A DNA stretch of 64,000 nt from Gemmatirosa kalamazoonensis (GTDB lineage: Bacteria; Gemmatimonadota; Gemmatimonadetes; Gemmatimonadales; Gemmatimonadaceae): NCBI RefSeq assembly GCF_000522985.1, contig NZ_CP007128.1, forward strand, positions 2,278,220 to 2,342,219, given 5' to 3'. Below, in pieces: positions 15,401 to 26,100 of the stretch (position 1 is its first letter; each line of letters starts with the position of its first letter). Under the pieces are notes generated by a model. The model saw only the letters and a list, made by a program, of their open reading frames with translations, was not told the DNA's origin and did no database searches. The position numbers and the translations under genes are program-made.

Positions 15401-16780
15401 TCACATGCCAGTGGGATACGTCTCCGCCACCTCGTCGTGTTGCAACCGGGCCGGCATGTGCAGCGGGTCGAGCCCGCGCGTCTCGTCGACGAACACGAAC
15501 GCGTCGTAGCGGCGGGGCACGATCGTCGGCACGTAGTTGCCCCACCGCTCGCGCCGGGGATCGTAGACCACGCCGATCGCGCGATGGTCGATCGGCGACG
15601 ACAACCCCGCGATCCCACCGTCGTCGGCGGCGTCGAACACGAGCAGCAGATCCTTGCCGTCGCCGCCGCGATGGAGCAGGTCTTCCCAGCTCCCCTCGCG
15701 CGCCTCGGGCACCTGCATGCGCCGCATCGGCTCGCCCCACTCGTCGCCGGCGATCACCGAACCGCGGTGCGTGCCGAACCCGACGAGCACCACGCCGTCG
15801 CGCTCGTCGGGCCGCTCGCCGTGCGCCTCGCGCACGAGCTGCCCCACGTTCACCATGCCGGCGCGGCGCATGTCGGTGTAGCGCGCGTCGCCGATGTGGG
15901 TGTTGTGCTCCCACACGATCGCCTTCGTGCGCCCGGCGCCTAACGCCTCGTCGTGGAACGCGACGAGGCGCTCCAGCGTCTCCACCATGTGGTGGTCGCG
16001 CACGTTCCACGACGTCGGCCCGCCGCGGATCATGGTGCGGTAGTACAGCTCGGCGTTCTTCGCGACGAGCGCGTTCTGCTCGGCGTCGAAGTACGCCTCG
16101 CGGCCGTCCTCCTTGTACTCGGGGGCGCGGGTGCGCAGCGCGCGGAGCATGAGCACCGCCTCGTCCTCGCACGACGTCGGCACGAGCGCCGTCGCGCGCG
16201 CGTACTCGTGCTCGTCGTCGTGGTACGGATCGAAGCACGCGTATGCGCGGCGCGCCGAGCGCGCCGCGGCGGGGTCCACGCGCTCCAGGTACTCCACCAC
16301 GCCGCGCATCGAGTCCCACAGCGAGTACACGTCCATGCCGTAGAAGCCGACCTTCCGCTCGTCGGGGAAGCGCCGGTTGTGGTCGCGCATCCATTCCGCG
16401 AGCTCCGCCACCTCGCGGTTCGCCCACATCCACGTCGGCCACCGGTCGAACGCGTGCAGCACGTCGGTCGCGTGCGGCTCGTCGGAACGTCCCTTCACCC
16501 ACCGGTTCACCCGGTAGCAGTCGGGCCAGTCGCCCTCCACCGCGACGAACGCGAACCCTTTCTCCTCGACGAGCCGCCGCGTGAGCCGCGTGCGCCACGT
16601 GTAGAACTCCGAGGTCCCGTGTGTCGCCTCGCCGAGCAGCACGAAGCGCGCGTCGCCGATGCGCTCGAGCAGCGGGTCGAGGCCCGCGTCCGACGCGAGC
16701 GGCCGCGCCATGCGCCGCACGCCGTCCACCAGCCGCCCGTCGTCGGCGCCCTCGAGACGATCACGCCAGCGGTGTTTCAT
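15401..16780 (-). CDS. Erythromycin esterase family protein
   Basis: 459 residues from the ATG at 16780 (a GTG at 16798 is also possible). Hallmarks of the EreA/EreB-type fold are present: FVLLGEATHGTSEFY (Glu51, His54), FAFVAVEGDWPDCYRVNRW (Glu82) and IVWEHNTHIGDARYTDM in the centre, with the catalytic-site histidine. C-terminal motifs are GTHRGSVIAGDEWGEPM and RAIGVVYDP. True macrolide esterases hydrolyse the lactone ring. Most chromosomal relatives in soil bacteria, often fused to a phosphoribosyltransferase domain that is absent here, have no proven substrate, so resistance should not be assumed. It is followed on the same strand by nothing close; the DUF1906 gene lies upstream. Confidence 0.9.
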   Translation of the reverse strand: MKHRWRDRLEGADDGRLVDGVRRMARPLASDAGLDPLLERIGDARFVLLGEATHGTSEFYTWRTRLTRRLVEEKGFAFVAVEGDWPDCYRVNRWVKGRSDEPHATDVLHAFDRWPTWMWANREVAELAEWMRDHNRRFPDERKVGFYGMDVYSLWDSMRGVVEYLERVDPAAARSARRAYACFDPYHDDEHEYARATALVPTSCEDEAVLMLRALRTRAPEYKEDGREAYFDAEQNALVAKNAELYYRTMIRGGPTSWNVRDHHMVETLERLVAFHDEALGAGRTKAIVWEHNTHIGDARYTDMRRAGMVNVGQLVREAHGERPDERDGVVLVGFGTHRGSVIAGDEWGEPMRRMQVPEAREGSWEDLLHRGGDGKDLLLVFDAADDGGIAGLSSPIDHRAIGVVYDPRRERWGNYVPTIVPRRYDAFVFVDETRGLDPLHMPARLQHDEVAETYPTGM

Positions 16781-16826
16781 GCGGGCGTCAGGCCGCACGG
16801 AGCAGGCCAGAGGGACTGCGACGGAT

Positions 16827-17777
16827 TCAGTCCGTAGCGATCGCGTACGTGTCCGACGGGCTCGGCACCGCGGCGACGTTCACGTCGATCGGCAGCCGCA
16901 CGCCGTTGTTGCTCTCCATGACGTCGAGCATCCCCTGCCACACGTCGGCGAACGTGTGCCCCACGTCGGTCGGCGCCTTGTCGCGCGAGAAGTTGTGGCC
17001 GCTCGCCACCCAGATCGTCGGCTCCTCCGTGTTGCGCGCGGAGGCGAAGACCTGCTGCAGATCGTCGTGCACGTCCTCGGCGTTGTGCGCGTGCACGTAC
17101 ACGCCCACGCGATACCGACCGTCGGCGAGGACCCGCTCGGCCCACGCGCGATAGTAGTCGCGCATCGCCTGCGGCATCTTCTCCATGCGCTCGACGTCGA
17201 GGAAGATGACCGTCCCCTTCGGGAAGCCGTCGGTGGCCGCCTTCGCCACGGCGTCGTCGCCGTCGATGCGGCCGCGCGCCGCGCTCACGAGGTCGGCGTT
17301 GCAGCTCGCCCCCGACTTCAGCGCCTTCTGCGCCGCCTTCGAGCTCGGTCGCGGCGTGCGACCCCACGTCTGCTGGCCGACGTAGATGACCGCCATGCCC
17401 CACTTCATGTCCACGAGGCGCTCGCGCTTGCCCGCCCACGAGTTGTCCTTGTGGCAGGGCGCGGGCAGGTAGTAGCCCACCCACTCGTACTTCCCGGACT
17501 CGCGCCAGGCGCGCATCGCCTTGTCGCCCGGGTAGACGTTCGTGTCGAAGCCCATGTGACGCCCGGTCGTCGACGCCGTCTTCGCCGCGACCTCGACCGG
17601 GATCTCGGCCACGCGCTCGGTGGCCGAGATCACCACCTCCGGCAGCACCTGCGGCTCGACCGTCCACATGTGTGGCACGGCCAGCGCGGCGGACACCGCC
17701 GCGAGCCCGGTCACGGCCGCGGAGTGCCGCCACTTCTCGCGCAGGGTCTGGAGGATGTGATTCATGTCACGGTGCAT
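16827..17777 (-). CDS. Exported protein with DUF1906 glycoside-hydrolase-like domain
   Basis: 316 residues (a second ATG at 17765 is equally plausible). An N-terminal hydrophobic segment (AAVTGLAAVSAALAVPHMW) serves as signal or anchor. The domain starts at about residue 70 with the family signature GFDTNVYPGDKAMRAWRESGKY, followed by VGYYLPAPC, WGMAVIYVGQQTWG, FPKGTVIFLDVERMEKM and YRVGVYVHAHNAED. This matches the Rv2525c-like TIM-barrel domain found in secreted actinobacterial and other proteins, thought to act on peptidoglycan or surface glycans. The acidic residues at strand ends (D in GFDT, DVE) are in place. It lies 46 bases upstream of the esterase start on the same strand, so the two could be cotranscribed. 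Confidence 0.78.
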   Translation of the reverse strand: MHRDMNHILQTLREKWRHSAAVTGLAAVSAALAVPHMWTVEPQVLPEVVISATERVAEIPVEVAAKTASTTGRHMGFDTNVYPGDKAMRAWRESGKYEWVGYYLPAPCHKDNSWAGKRERLVDMKWGMAVIYVGQQTWGRTPRPSSKAAQKALKSGASCNADLVSAARGRIDGDDAVAKAATDGFPKGTVIFLDVERMEKMPQAMRDYYRAWAERVLADGRYRVGVYVHAHNAEDVHDDLQQVFASARNTEEPTIWVASGHNFSRDKAPTDVGHTFADVWQGMLDVMESNNGVRLPIDVNVAAVPSPSDTYAIATD

Positions 17778-18006
17778 CGGCTCGATGAATCCTACGCCAT
17801 CTGCTTCCCCACGATCCCGCCGCCCGGCGGTCTTCTCGGCCCGTCGCTGACTCGACGGTCAGCGCCCGCTCTACGGGCACGCGACGGGCCGTCGCGCCGT
17901 GCGTTTACGGGTTTCTCGTTAGGCGGGTGCGCGGCGCGCCCCACCACCGTGCGAGTCCGCCTCTTGCACTTCCGCCCGCTGGACTCCCACTCACCGGAGG
18001 CAGCGG

Positions 18007-18648
18007 ATGCGTCTCGTCGGACGCTTCAGTACGGCATTCCTCGTCGGCGCCACGGCCGCGCTCGGCGCGTGCGCGCGGGGCGACACCAGGGCGGATTCGG
18101 CCGCGTCGGCGCCCGTCACCACCGACTCGAGCGCCGGCGCGGCCGTGCGCGACTCCGCGCAGACCGGCGCGAACGGGGCGAGCGCGAACCTCACGCCGGC
18201 CAACATGACGTCGCTCATCGGCCTCACGAACGCGAGCGAGATCGGCCAGGCGAAGATCGCCGAGGGCAAGGCGACGAACCGCGACGTGAAGGCGTTCGCG
18301 CGGCTCATGATCTCCGACCACGAGGCGATGCAGAAGTCGCTCGACTCGCTCGCGAAGGCGAAGAGCCTCACGCCCACCCCGCCGCAGCAGGCCGACCAGC
18401 TCCGCCAGAGCGACTCCCAGACGCTGGCCTCGCTGAACGCCGCCGCGCAGGGCCCGGCGTTCGACAAGGCGTACGTCGACGCGCAGGTCGCCGCGCACCA
18501 GAAGGCACTGAACGACCTCCAGACGATGGCCGGCGCCACGTCGGACCAGGACCTGCGCGCGCTCATCCAGCAGGCGATCCCGAAGGTGCAGGCGCACCTC
18601 GACAGGGCGCAGCAGCTCCAGTCGGCCGGCGCAGCCGGCAAGCCGTGA
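18007..18648 (+). CDS. DUF4142 domain lipoprotein
   Basis: 213 residues. The ribosome site GGAGG sits just upstream of the ATG. The lipoprotein signal is LVGATAALGACAR, then an Asp/Ser/Ala/Thr linker up to about residue 60, then a ferritin-like four-helix DUF4142 domain: IGLTNASEIGQAKIAEGKATNRDVKAFARLMISDHEAM, LRQSDSQTLASLN, FDKAYVDAQVAAHQKALNDLQ and a C-terminal VQAHLDRAQQLQ. The H-x-x-A and D-H pairs are the conserved positions. The family is periplasmic, often stress-linked, and of unproven function. It overlaps the next gene by GTGA. Confidence 0.88.
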   Translation: MRLVGRFSTAFLVGATAALGACARGDTRADSAASAPVTTDSSAGAAVRDSAQTGANGASANLTPANMTSLIGLTNASEIGQAKIAEGKATNRDVKAFARLMISDHEAMQKSLDSLAKAKSLTPTPPQQADQLRQSDSQTLASLNAAAQGPAFDKAYVDAQVAAHQKALNDLQTMAGATSDQDLRALIQQAIPKVQAHLDRAQQLQSAGAAGKP

Positions 18649-19307
18649 GGGCCCGCTGGACGGCGTTCGGCGCGGCGCTCTGCCTGCTCGCGCAGGCGTG
18701 CGGCGGCGACGCGAGCAGGGCGCGGTCGGACAGCGCCGCGGCGCGCGTCGCCGCGAGCCCCGCCGCCACGCCGCTCGCCGATACCCCCCGGGCCGCGCCG
18801 AGCGAAGCGGCGCTGGACTCGGCGCGGCGCAAGGCGCGGCACATCCACGGGCCGCTCGCCCGGCCCGCCGGGGAGCTGTCGGAGGAGTCGGTCGAGGGGA
18901 TGGTCGATGCGATCAACGCGTCCGACGCCCAGCTCGCCGGCGCGGCGCTCGGCAAGGCCACTAACCCCGACGTGAAGCGGTTCGCCAGCGTGCTGGCGAG
19001 CGCCCACCGGCAGAAGGTGAGCGACAGCCCGCCGCTGAACGCCGGGTCCACCGGGCCGCTCGCCGCGCCGCTCCGCGCGCTGCAGGCCAGCGCCGCCGCG
19101 CGCCTGGACGCCCTTCCGGCGGGTGCGCCGTACGACCGCGCGTTCGTCGAGGCGCAGATCGCCGCGCACGAGCGGGCGCTGGCGCTGCTCGACAGCATCC
19201 GCCCCGTCGCGCGCAGCGGCGACCTCCCGGCCCTCGTCGCGAGCACGCGGAGCCAGGTGGTGCGCCACCTGGACGAGGCGCGGGCATTGCAGCGGCGGCT
19301 GCCCTGA
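18645..19307 (+). CDS. Second DUF4142-like lipoprotein (divergent paralogue)
   Basis: 220 residues, starting at the GTG at 18645 inside the TGA stop of the first DUF4142 gene, so translation is coupled. The signal is AFGAALCLLAQACGGD. The domain is recognisable by the same order as its neighbour: VDAINASDAQLAGAALGKATNPDVKRFASVLASAHRQKV, PYDRAFVEAQIAAHERALALLDS and VVRHLDEARALQRRLP. Sequence identity to the first copy is modest, which suggests an old tandem duplication. The two may form a hetero-oligomer; that is inference. Confidence 0.8.
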   Translation: MRARWTAFGAALCLLAQACGGDASRARSDSAAARVAASPAATPLADTPRAAPSEAALDSARRKARHIHGPLARPAGELSEESVEGMVDAINASDAQLAGAALGKATNPDVKRFASVLASAHRQKVSDSPPLNAGSTGPLAAPLRALQASAAARLDALPAGAPYDRAFVEAQIAAHERALALLDSIRPVARSGDLPALVASTRSQVVRHLDEARALQRRLP

Positions 19308-19336
19308 TCTCGACCGAACCTCAGCGAATCCGGACC

Positions 19337-19588
19337 GTGTCCACGACCTGCAGCCTTCTCTCGCTCGCCGCCGTCGTCGCCCTCGCCGCCTGTGGCGGGG
19401 CGAAGCAGCCCGACTACGCCAAGGATGGCGACACCGGCGCCGCCGCCCCGGCGACGCAGCAGACGCTCTCGCCGACGCCCACGATGGGCGACAGTGCCGC
19501 CGGGGTGAACCGCGGCACCGGCGGCGCCGTCCCGGCCGGCGACACGACGGCCGGCCACGCCGCCGCCAAGGGCGCGCCGCGCCCGTAG
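19337..19588 (+). CDS. Small low-complexity lipoprotein (83 aa)
   Basis: Starts with GTG at 19337. A short lipoprotein signal (SLLSLAAVVALAACGGAK) is followed only by Gly/Ala/Thr/Pro-rich sequence with DTGAAAPATQQT and DTTAGHAAAKG. No domain is visible. It sits 29 bases after the DUF4142 pair and probably belongs to that operon. The lack of conserved content makes function unknowable from sequence. Confidence 0.55.
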   Translation: MSTTCSLLSLAAVVALAACGGAKQPDYAKDGDTGAAAPATQQTLSPTPTMGDSAAGVNRGTGGAVPAGDTTAGHAAAKGAPRP

Positions 19589-19698
19589 CCCCGCGAGAGC
19601 GGGGACAGCGTTTCGCCGGCGGGAGGCGTTTGTAGGGAGCGCGCGGGCGGCCCGGTCGGGTCGGCCGCGCCGTCGCGCCCCTCATCCTCACCCGCCCC

Positions 19699-22380
19699 AT
19701 GTCCGCATCACTCCGCCCAGCACGGTGGCTGTTCTCGGCCACGCTCGTACTCGTCCCTCTGCCCGCCGCGTTCGCGCAGCCGGCCCAGGCGTCGAAGGCC
19801 GCGGCGTGGTCGCCGCGCGAGGCGCTGACCGCCGAGTCGTACGTCCGGCCGCCGGCCGAGATCGAGCGGCTCGTGACCGCGCCGCGTCAGAGCAACGTCA
19901 CGCTGTCGGCCGCCGCGCTTGGCCCCGATCGGAAGTTCTTCCTCGTGCCGGTCGTCGCCGACCTGCCGACGGTGCAGGAGTTCGGCAAGCCGCACTACTA
20001 CTTCGGCGGCCTGCAGGTCGACTTCAAGGCGAACCGCGCGCGCGTGCTCACCACCCGCGGCGCCGACGGTCTCGCGCTCGTCGACGCGACGAGCGGCCAG
20101 CGGCGCACGATCGACACGCCGAAGGGCGCGACGGTGAGCGGCGCGAAGTGGTCGCCCGACGGCAAGCGCGTCGCCTACCTCGCGAACTTCGACGACGCGT
20201 CGCGCATCTACGTCGCCGACGTCGCCACGGGACGCTCGCGGCAGCTCGCCGCGCAGCCCGTGCTCGCGACGCTCGTGACGGAGGTCGAGTGGACCGCCGA
20301 CGGGACGCGGCTCGTCGCCGTGGTGCCCCCGGCGAACCGCCGCGCGGTGCCGCAGCGCCCCGCGGTCGAGACGGGGCCGCTCGTGCGCCTGACGGACGGC
20401 CACAAGGACAAGACGCGCACGTACGCGAGCCTGCTCCGCGATCCGTACGACATGGATCTCATGGAGTACTACGTCACGGGCCAGCTCGCGACGTTCGACG
20501 CGAACAGCGGCGCGATGAAGCGCGTCGGCCAGCCCGCGATGATCGCCGACGTCGACCCGTCGCCCGACGGCAAGTACTTCCGCGTCACGCTCATGCGGAA
20601 GCCGTTCTCGTACATCGTCCAGTACACGAGCTTCCCCCAGACGGAGCAGCTGTGGGACGCCGACGGCAAGACGGTCGCCGAGCTCGCGTCGCGGCCGCTG
20701 CGCGAGAACGACATCGGTGGCGGCGACGACGACGCGCCGGGCCCCGGCCGTGCCGGCGCCGACACGGCGAAGCGCGACTTCCAGTGGCTGCCCGACGGCT
20801 CGCTCGCGTTCCTGCAGCAGGAAGCGGCGCCTAACGGCTCGGCGCGCGCCGGCGGCGACAGCGCCGAGGTGCCTAACGGTCGCGGCGGCGCGCGGCGCAA
20901 GGACCGTCTCGTGGCGTGGGCCGCGCCGTTCGACGCGGGCAGCCGCAAGGTGCTGCTCGAGAGCGACGCGCGGATCGGCGGCGTGCTGTTCGCGCCGGAC
21001 GCGAAGATGGCGTTCGTGGCCGAGAACACGAACGGCGTCGGTACCGTGTACGCGACGTACTTCAACGAGCCCGGCAAGCGCTACACGATCTGGCGCATGC
21101 GCGGTCTGACGGCGAGCGTCGGCACGGGGCGCGGCGGGTTCGGTGGCGGCGGTCGCGGCGGCAACGGTGCGGACTCGGTGTCGTTCTACCAGAACCCCGG
21201 CCAGCTCGTGACGGTGCCCGGCCGCACCGGAGCTCCCGCGGCGCTCGTGTCGCCCGACGGCCAGTCGGCGTACCTCACCGGCGTGCGCTACGACCGCAAC
21301 TGGCAGCAGAACGCGCCGCGCGGCTTCGCCGACCGCGTCGAGATCCGGACGGGCAAGAAGACGCCGATCTTCCAGGGCGGCACCGACGCGTACGAGACGG
21401 TCGTCGCGCCGCTCGACGACGCGTTCGGCAAGTTCGTCGTCACGCGCGAGGGGCCGAAGACGGTGCCCGACGGCTACCTGCGCGACGCGGCGAGCGGTCA
21501 GCTCACGAAGCTCACGAGCAACAAGGATCTCACGCCGGAGTTCACGAACCTGCAGCGCCGCCGCGTGTGGGTCACGCGCGCCGACGGCTACCGCTTCGTG
21601 GTGAACGTCACGCTGCCCGAGAACTACCAGGCCGGCACGCGGCTCCCCGGCATGTTCTGGTTCTACCCGTACGAGTACACCGACTCGCTCGGCTATCAGC
21701 GCACGCTGCGCACGAACAACATCAACCAGTTCCCGACCGCCGGCCCGCGCACGATCGAGTATCTCGCGACGCAGGGCTACGCGGTGGCGAACTTCGACCC
21801 GCCGGTGTTCGGCACGGCGGGGCGGCTGAACGACAACTACATCAACGACCTGCAGGCGAACCTCATCGCCGTCATCGACGAGCTGGACCGCCAGGGCTTC
21901 ATCGACCGCCAGCGGTTAGGCATCGGTGGCCACAGCTACGGCGCGTTCAGCACGCTCAACGCGCTCACGCACACGCCGTACTTCAAGGCGGGCATCGCCG
22001 GCGACGGCATGTACAACCGCAGCCTCACGCCGAACGGCTTCCAGAGCGAGCGGCGCGACTTCTGGGAGGCGCAGAAGACGTACCTCGAGATGTCGCCGTT
22101 CCTCTACGCCGACAAGCTCACGGGCGCGCTGCTCATGTACCACTCGCTCGAGGACCAGAACGTCGGCACGGATCCGATCAGCTCGATCCGCATGATGCAC
22201 GCGCTGCAGGGGCTCGGTAAGACGGCGGCGCTGTACATGTACCCGTACGAGGACCACGGCCCGGCGACGAAGGAGACGCTGCTCGACCAGTGGGCGCGGT
22301 GGACCGCGTGGCTCGACACGTACGTGAAGAACGGCGAGAAGAAGCCGGTCGTTGCGAACGACACGAAGGCGATGCAGTAG
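19699..22380 (+). CDS. S9 family (prolyl oligopeptidase-type) peptidase, exported
   Basis: 893 residues. The Sec signal is RWLFSATLVLVPLPAAFAQ. Residues 60-560 form a beta-propeller of WD/PD40-like blades (KWSPDGKRVAYLANF, EVEWTADGTRLVAVVPP, VDPSPDGKYFRVTL). It contains a Gly-rich insert (GRGGFGGGGRGGNG) near residue 480. The alpha/beta hydrolase domain follows, with nucleophile Ser746 in GIGGHSYGAFST, a putative Asp in MYHSLEDQNVGT and His in YPYEDHGPATKE. It is a secreted or periplasmic serine peptidase that likely trims short peptides. It resembles the larger S9 proteins annotated as glutamyl-peptidase-like in soil bacteria. It stands alone. GCCTAAC motifs lie in frame at 20829 and 20871. 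Confidence 0.92.
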   Translation: MSASLRPARWLFSATLVLVPLPAAFAQPAQASKAAAWSPREALTAESYVRPPAEIERLVTAPRQSNVTLSAAALGPDRKFFLVPVVADLPTVQEFGKPHYYFGGLQVDFKANRARVLTTRGADGLALVDATSGQRRTIDTPKGATVSGAKWSPDGKRVAYLANFDDASRIYVADVATGRSRQLAAQPVLATLVTEVEWTADGTRLVAVVPPANRRAVPQRPAVETGPLVRLTDGHKDKTRTYASLLRDPYDMDLMEYYVTGQLATFDANSGAMKRVGQPAMIADVDPSPDGKYFRVTLMRKPFSYIVQYTSFPQTEQLWDADGKTVAELASRPLRENDIGGGDDDAPGPGRAGADTAKRDFQWLPDGSLAFLQQEAAPNGSARAGGDSAEVPNGRGGARRKDRLVAWAAPFDAGSRKVLLESDARIGGVLFAPDAKMAFVAENTNGVGTVYATYFNEPGKRYTIWRMRGLTASVGTGRGGFGGGGRGGNGADSVSFYQNPGQLVTVPGRTGAPAALVSPDGQSAYLTGVRYDRNWQQNAPRGFADRVEIRTGKKTPIFQGGTDAYETVVAPLDDAFGKFVVTREGPKTVPDGYLRDAASGQLTKLTSNKDLTPEFTNLQRRRVWVTRADGYRFVVNVTLPENYQAGTRLPGMFWFYPYEYTDSLGYQRTLRTNNINQFPTAGPRTIEYLATQGYAVANFDPPVFGTAGRLNDNYINDLQANLIAVIDELDRQGFIDRQRLGIGGHSYGAFSTLNALTHTPYFKAGIAGDGMYNRSLTPNGFQSERRDFWEAQKTYLEMSPFLYADKLTGALLMYHSLEDQNVGTDPISSIRMMHALQGLGKTAALYMYPYEDHGPATKETLLDQWARWTAWLDTYVKNGEKKPVVANDTKAMQ

Positions 22381-22400
22381 GCGCGTCCCCGCGGCGGCGG

Positions 22401-23099
22401 TCACTTGAGCGTGATCGCCGCCGCGATCTTTGCCTGCGTCGTGCCGCAGCAGACGGAGTTCTCGCACGTGCCCCACGGGGCGGCGTACAGCAGCACCGGT
22501 TGCCAGCGGGACAGCGACTGCTTCCACGTGTACACGCCGTGGTTCGTCATCGTCACGCTGTCGATGAACTTACCGTTCCCCGACTTCACGCTCACGATCG
22601 CGCCGACCCAGCGCTGGCTGCGTCGCTCTACCCACCAGTAGACGGTGTCGTTCGGCTGCATGGCGAGGAACGTGTACGACGCGGTGCCGGAGGTGTTGAT
22701 GAGACGCGCGATGACGCGACCTGCGCCGAGCGTCACGTCGGCGAGCTTGAACGCGCCGATCTGCGGCTCGATGCGCGCCTGCGGGCCGAGGCCCGTCGAG
22801 TCCACCATGAGGCGCTGCTCGTCGCCCGCGCCGTCCACCGTGTCGAACGCCAGGCTCCGTCCGTAGTTCGGCACGCTGTCGGCGAGCCATGCGTTGCGCG
22901 CGGCGTCCGTCGTCAGTAGCGCGTAGCCCGCGGCCCACGTCGGAGCCGGCGTCGGTGCCACCGGTACCGTGTCGACGAGTTGTGTGATCGTCACTGTCTG
23001 GCCGGATGACGGTACGCACCCGCTCGCGGCGGCGCCCGAGATCGCGAAGGTCGTGAACACCACGGCGGCGCGTGAGTGCGACGAGCGGATGGCGAGCAT
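22401..23099 (-). CDS. Lipoprotein of unknown function (232 aa)
   Basis: The ATG at 23099 gives the signal AAVVFTTFAISGAAASGCVPS. The mature protein has a Pro/Thr linker (VPVAPTPAPTW) and a beta-rich body (RSLAFDTVDGAGDEQRLMVDS, IEPQIGAFKLADVTLGAGRVIARLINTSGTASYTF) ending in ENSVCCGTTQAKIAAAITLK, with a Cys cluster that could form disulfides. I do not recognise the family. It converges with the S9 peptidase gene (20-base gap) and lies downstream of the 1061-aa kinase on the same strand with a 31-base gap, so it is probably cotranscribed with it. Confidence 0.65.
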   Translation of the reverse strand: MLAIRSSHSRAAVVFTTFAISGAAASGCVPSSGQTVTITQLVDTVPVAPTPAPTWAAGYALLTTDAARNAWLADSVPNYGRSLAFDTVDGAGDEQRLMVDSTGLGPQARIEPQIGAFKLADVTLGAGRVIARLINTSGTASYTFLAMQPNDTVYWWVERRSQRWVGAIVSVKSGNGKFIDSVTMTNHGVYTWKQSLSRWQPVLLYAAPWGTCENSVCCGTTQAKIAAAITLK

Positions 23100-23130
23100 G
23101 GGCGGTGGTGGCAAGGGGTGGGGCTGCGGA

Positions 23131-26100
23131 CTACGGAAGGGTGCGGCCACGTGAAAGCGCGCGTTGTCGCGCCACGACCGGGGCGAGCGCCGCATCGGCG
23201 TGTGACCAGAGCGAGACCACGGCGCGCGCCCATCGGGCGGCGGTGACCGTGTCGTGCGCCGCGGCGCCGAGCTCCGCGCGCAGCGCCATGGCCCGCGGCA
23301 GCATCGGCGTCAACATCGGCTCGTCGACCAACGGTGCCGTCAGGGCCGTGAGCGCACCGAGCACTTGGTCGAGATCGCGCGCGGCGCCGGCGGAGTCGCC
23401 CATCGCCACGAGCGCCGAGGCTTCCAGGAACACGCCGTCCATCGCGTCGTCCGTGGGACGCATGCGACCGCGTCGCATCGCGCGGCGCTCCGAGAGCAGC
23501 CGCCGCGCGGTGCCGATGTCGTGCAGCGCCAGCGCGCGCTGCATCCGTCGCGTGAGGTTCGTGCCGTCGCCGGGCGCTGCCACCGGACCGAGGCCGGTGG
23601 TCGGGAACGCGTTGCGCAACGGGATGGCGAGCAGCGCCTGCCGCAGCGCGATGCGCTCCTCCGCGACGCCCCAGCTCTCCACCCCGGCATCGATCTGTCG
23701 CACGAGCGAGAGGATGCTGTCGCTCGGCGCACCGACCGCCGAGTACATGAGCAGCGCCCGCGCCGGCTCGGCGAGCACCTCGGGGGGCGTGACGCGCCCA
23801 CGGCCCGGCGCCACGAACGCGGACGTGTTAGGCGCCCGTCGGTACGCGGTCGCGGCGAGGGTCGCGCGCCCGGTGAGCCCGGCCAGCGCTGCGACGTACC
23901 GCGCGCTCTCCGCGTCGTCGGCCGGCGCGCGCAGCAGCGAGTCGGCGAGCGCGCCGGCCCGCTCGAAATCGCCGAGCTTCAGCGCGAGCTGCACCTCGAG
24001 CGCCCCCAGGCGCAGGCGCTCCGGCGCGCTCGTCGCCAGGCGTCGTGCGTCGCGCACCGCCGACAGCGCCGACGGGCCCGCGGAGGTGGAAAGCTGCCCC
24101 GTGCCCTCGTATGCGCGGGCGAGCGCCTCGTGCGCCGCCGCGCTCCGGGGCAGTGCGCTCACCCACTGCTGCGCGATCTCGCGAAGCCGTTCGCGGTTTC
24201 GTTGGAGCGCGGCCGGCGCGCTCGCCGGCAGTCCGCTGCGCTCCACCGCCGCGCGCGGTTGCGCCGCGAAGGCGAGGGTGTCGTGGTCGAGTGACGGATA
24301 GGCCGCGTATCGCTGGCCGTCTTCCAGCGTTCCCTCCCGGAAGACCGACGGGCGCGTGAGCAGCACGCGCTCCAGGCGGCCGAATGCGGCGCCGCGAAAC
24401 GCGAGCTGCACCGCCGGCACCAGCTCGAGCGCGCGCCGGTACGCGTCGAGCGCGGCGCGGTAACTGCCACGGAATGCGTAGCTCGTGGGTGAGCGCGGCA
24501 CCCGCACGACGAGCGTGTCGCGCGACAAGCACTCGCCGAGTCCGTACCACGCCGTGAAGTCCGTCGAGTCGGCGCGCACGAGCGCGTTGTACGCCTGGCA
24601 CGCCTGGACGTAGCGCCCATCGGCGAGTGCCGAGAGGGCTCGCGCGAGCGACGCATCGCGCGGGGCGAGGCGCGACGCGAGCGCGGCGGCGCGCGCGGCA
24701 GCCGGCCGCACGCTGTCGGCTGGCTCGTCGCTCCACGTGCTCGTCTGCGCGAGCCAGTACTGGGCCTGCGCGTAGTCGGGGTCGAGCTCCGCCGCCGTAC
24801 GGAACTCCCGCCGCGCGGCGGCGAGATCCCACACGGCGAGCGCGCGGTGCCCTCGGTCGTATGCCTCCCACGCCGGCAGCGAGCGCGTGCCGACGGCGCC
24901 CGCGGTGCCGAGCCGCGTCGCGCCGCTGCCGACGAGGAGCGAGTCGGCGAGCACGGCGAACTTGTCGCCGACGTCGCGAAGGTCGCGCGCGACGCTCACG
25001 TGGTGTCGGTGCAGCTCCACCGGTGCGCCGCGCCCCCGCACGCGGTACAGCGTGGCGGCCACGTACACGCTGTCCCCCATCCCGCGCACCTCGCCCCACG
25101 CCAGGCGACCCGCGCCGAGCGAGCGCGCGATGGACACCGCGTCGTCGAGCAGGAGCCGCGTCGCGCCGTGCCGGAGGCGCGCGTCGGATACGCGCTCGGG
25201 CGGCACGACGCGCACGCCGCGCCACCGCGCGAGCGCGTCGGCGAGCTGCAGCTCGCTCTGGTCGCCGGTCACGGGCTGCGGTGCCGCGCCGTCGGCGTTC
25301 GCGAACGGCAGCACCACGTACGTCTCGTCGTCGAGCGTCGCGTCGGCGCGCCCGATCCACGCCCGCACGCCGAGCCACGTCGCGATCCCCAGCGCGGCGA
25401 CGGCCGCCCCCGCCGCGGTCCGCCGCCTCCACGACGCACCCGCACGCGGCGGCGCGACGTGGGCGGTGCACGACTCCAGCGCTGCCTTCAGCTCCGGCGC
25501 GCTCGCGAACCGCCGTGCCGGGTCGGGCGCCAGCGCACGCGCGAGCAGCGCCGCGAGCTCGCGGCGGAGTCGTCTCGGCCACGCGCCGCGCGCGCGCGCG
25601 AACGCCTCGCGCGACGCGGGCAGCGAGCCGCTGAGCATCTCGTGCAGCACGACGCCGAGCGCGTAGATGTCGGCGCGCGGGTCGACGTCGCGCGCGCCGC
25701 TGGCTTGCTCGGGCGCCATGTACGACGGCGTGCCGATCACGAAGTGCTCGCGCGTGGCGCCGGTCGTCGCCCCGCCGAGCGTGTCGCGACCCGTTAGGCG
25801 GGCGATGCCGAAATCGCACACCACCGCGTGCCACCCGGACACCGACTGGTCCTCGCGGCCGTGGTAGCCCGGCAGCAGCACGTTCTCCGGCTTCACGTCG
25901 CGGTGCACGATCCCTTCGGCGTGCGCGTACGCGAGCGCGTCGGCCACCTGCTCGGCGATGCGGAGCGCGTCGCGCACGGGCAGCGGGCCCTCCCGATCGA
26001 GCCGCTGGCGCAGCGACAGGCCGGGGACGAACGGCATCACGTAGTACAGCGACCCGGCCGCGGCCCCCGAGTCGAGCAGCGGGAGGATGTGCGGATGCTG

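Noticed and set aside
15401..16780. Macrolide-resistance gene call for the esterase
   Set aside because: Family membership is clear but most chromosomal relatives have no shown macrolide activity, so I do not claim resistance.
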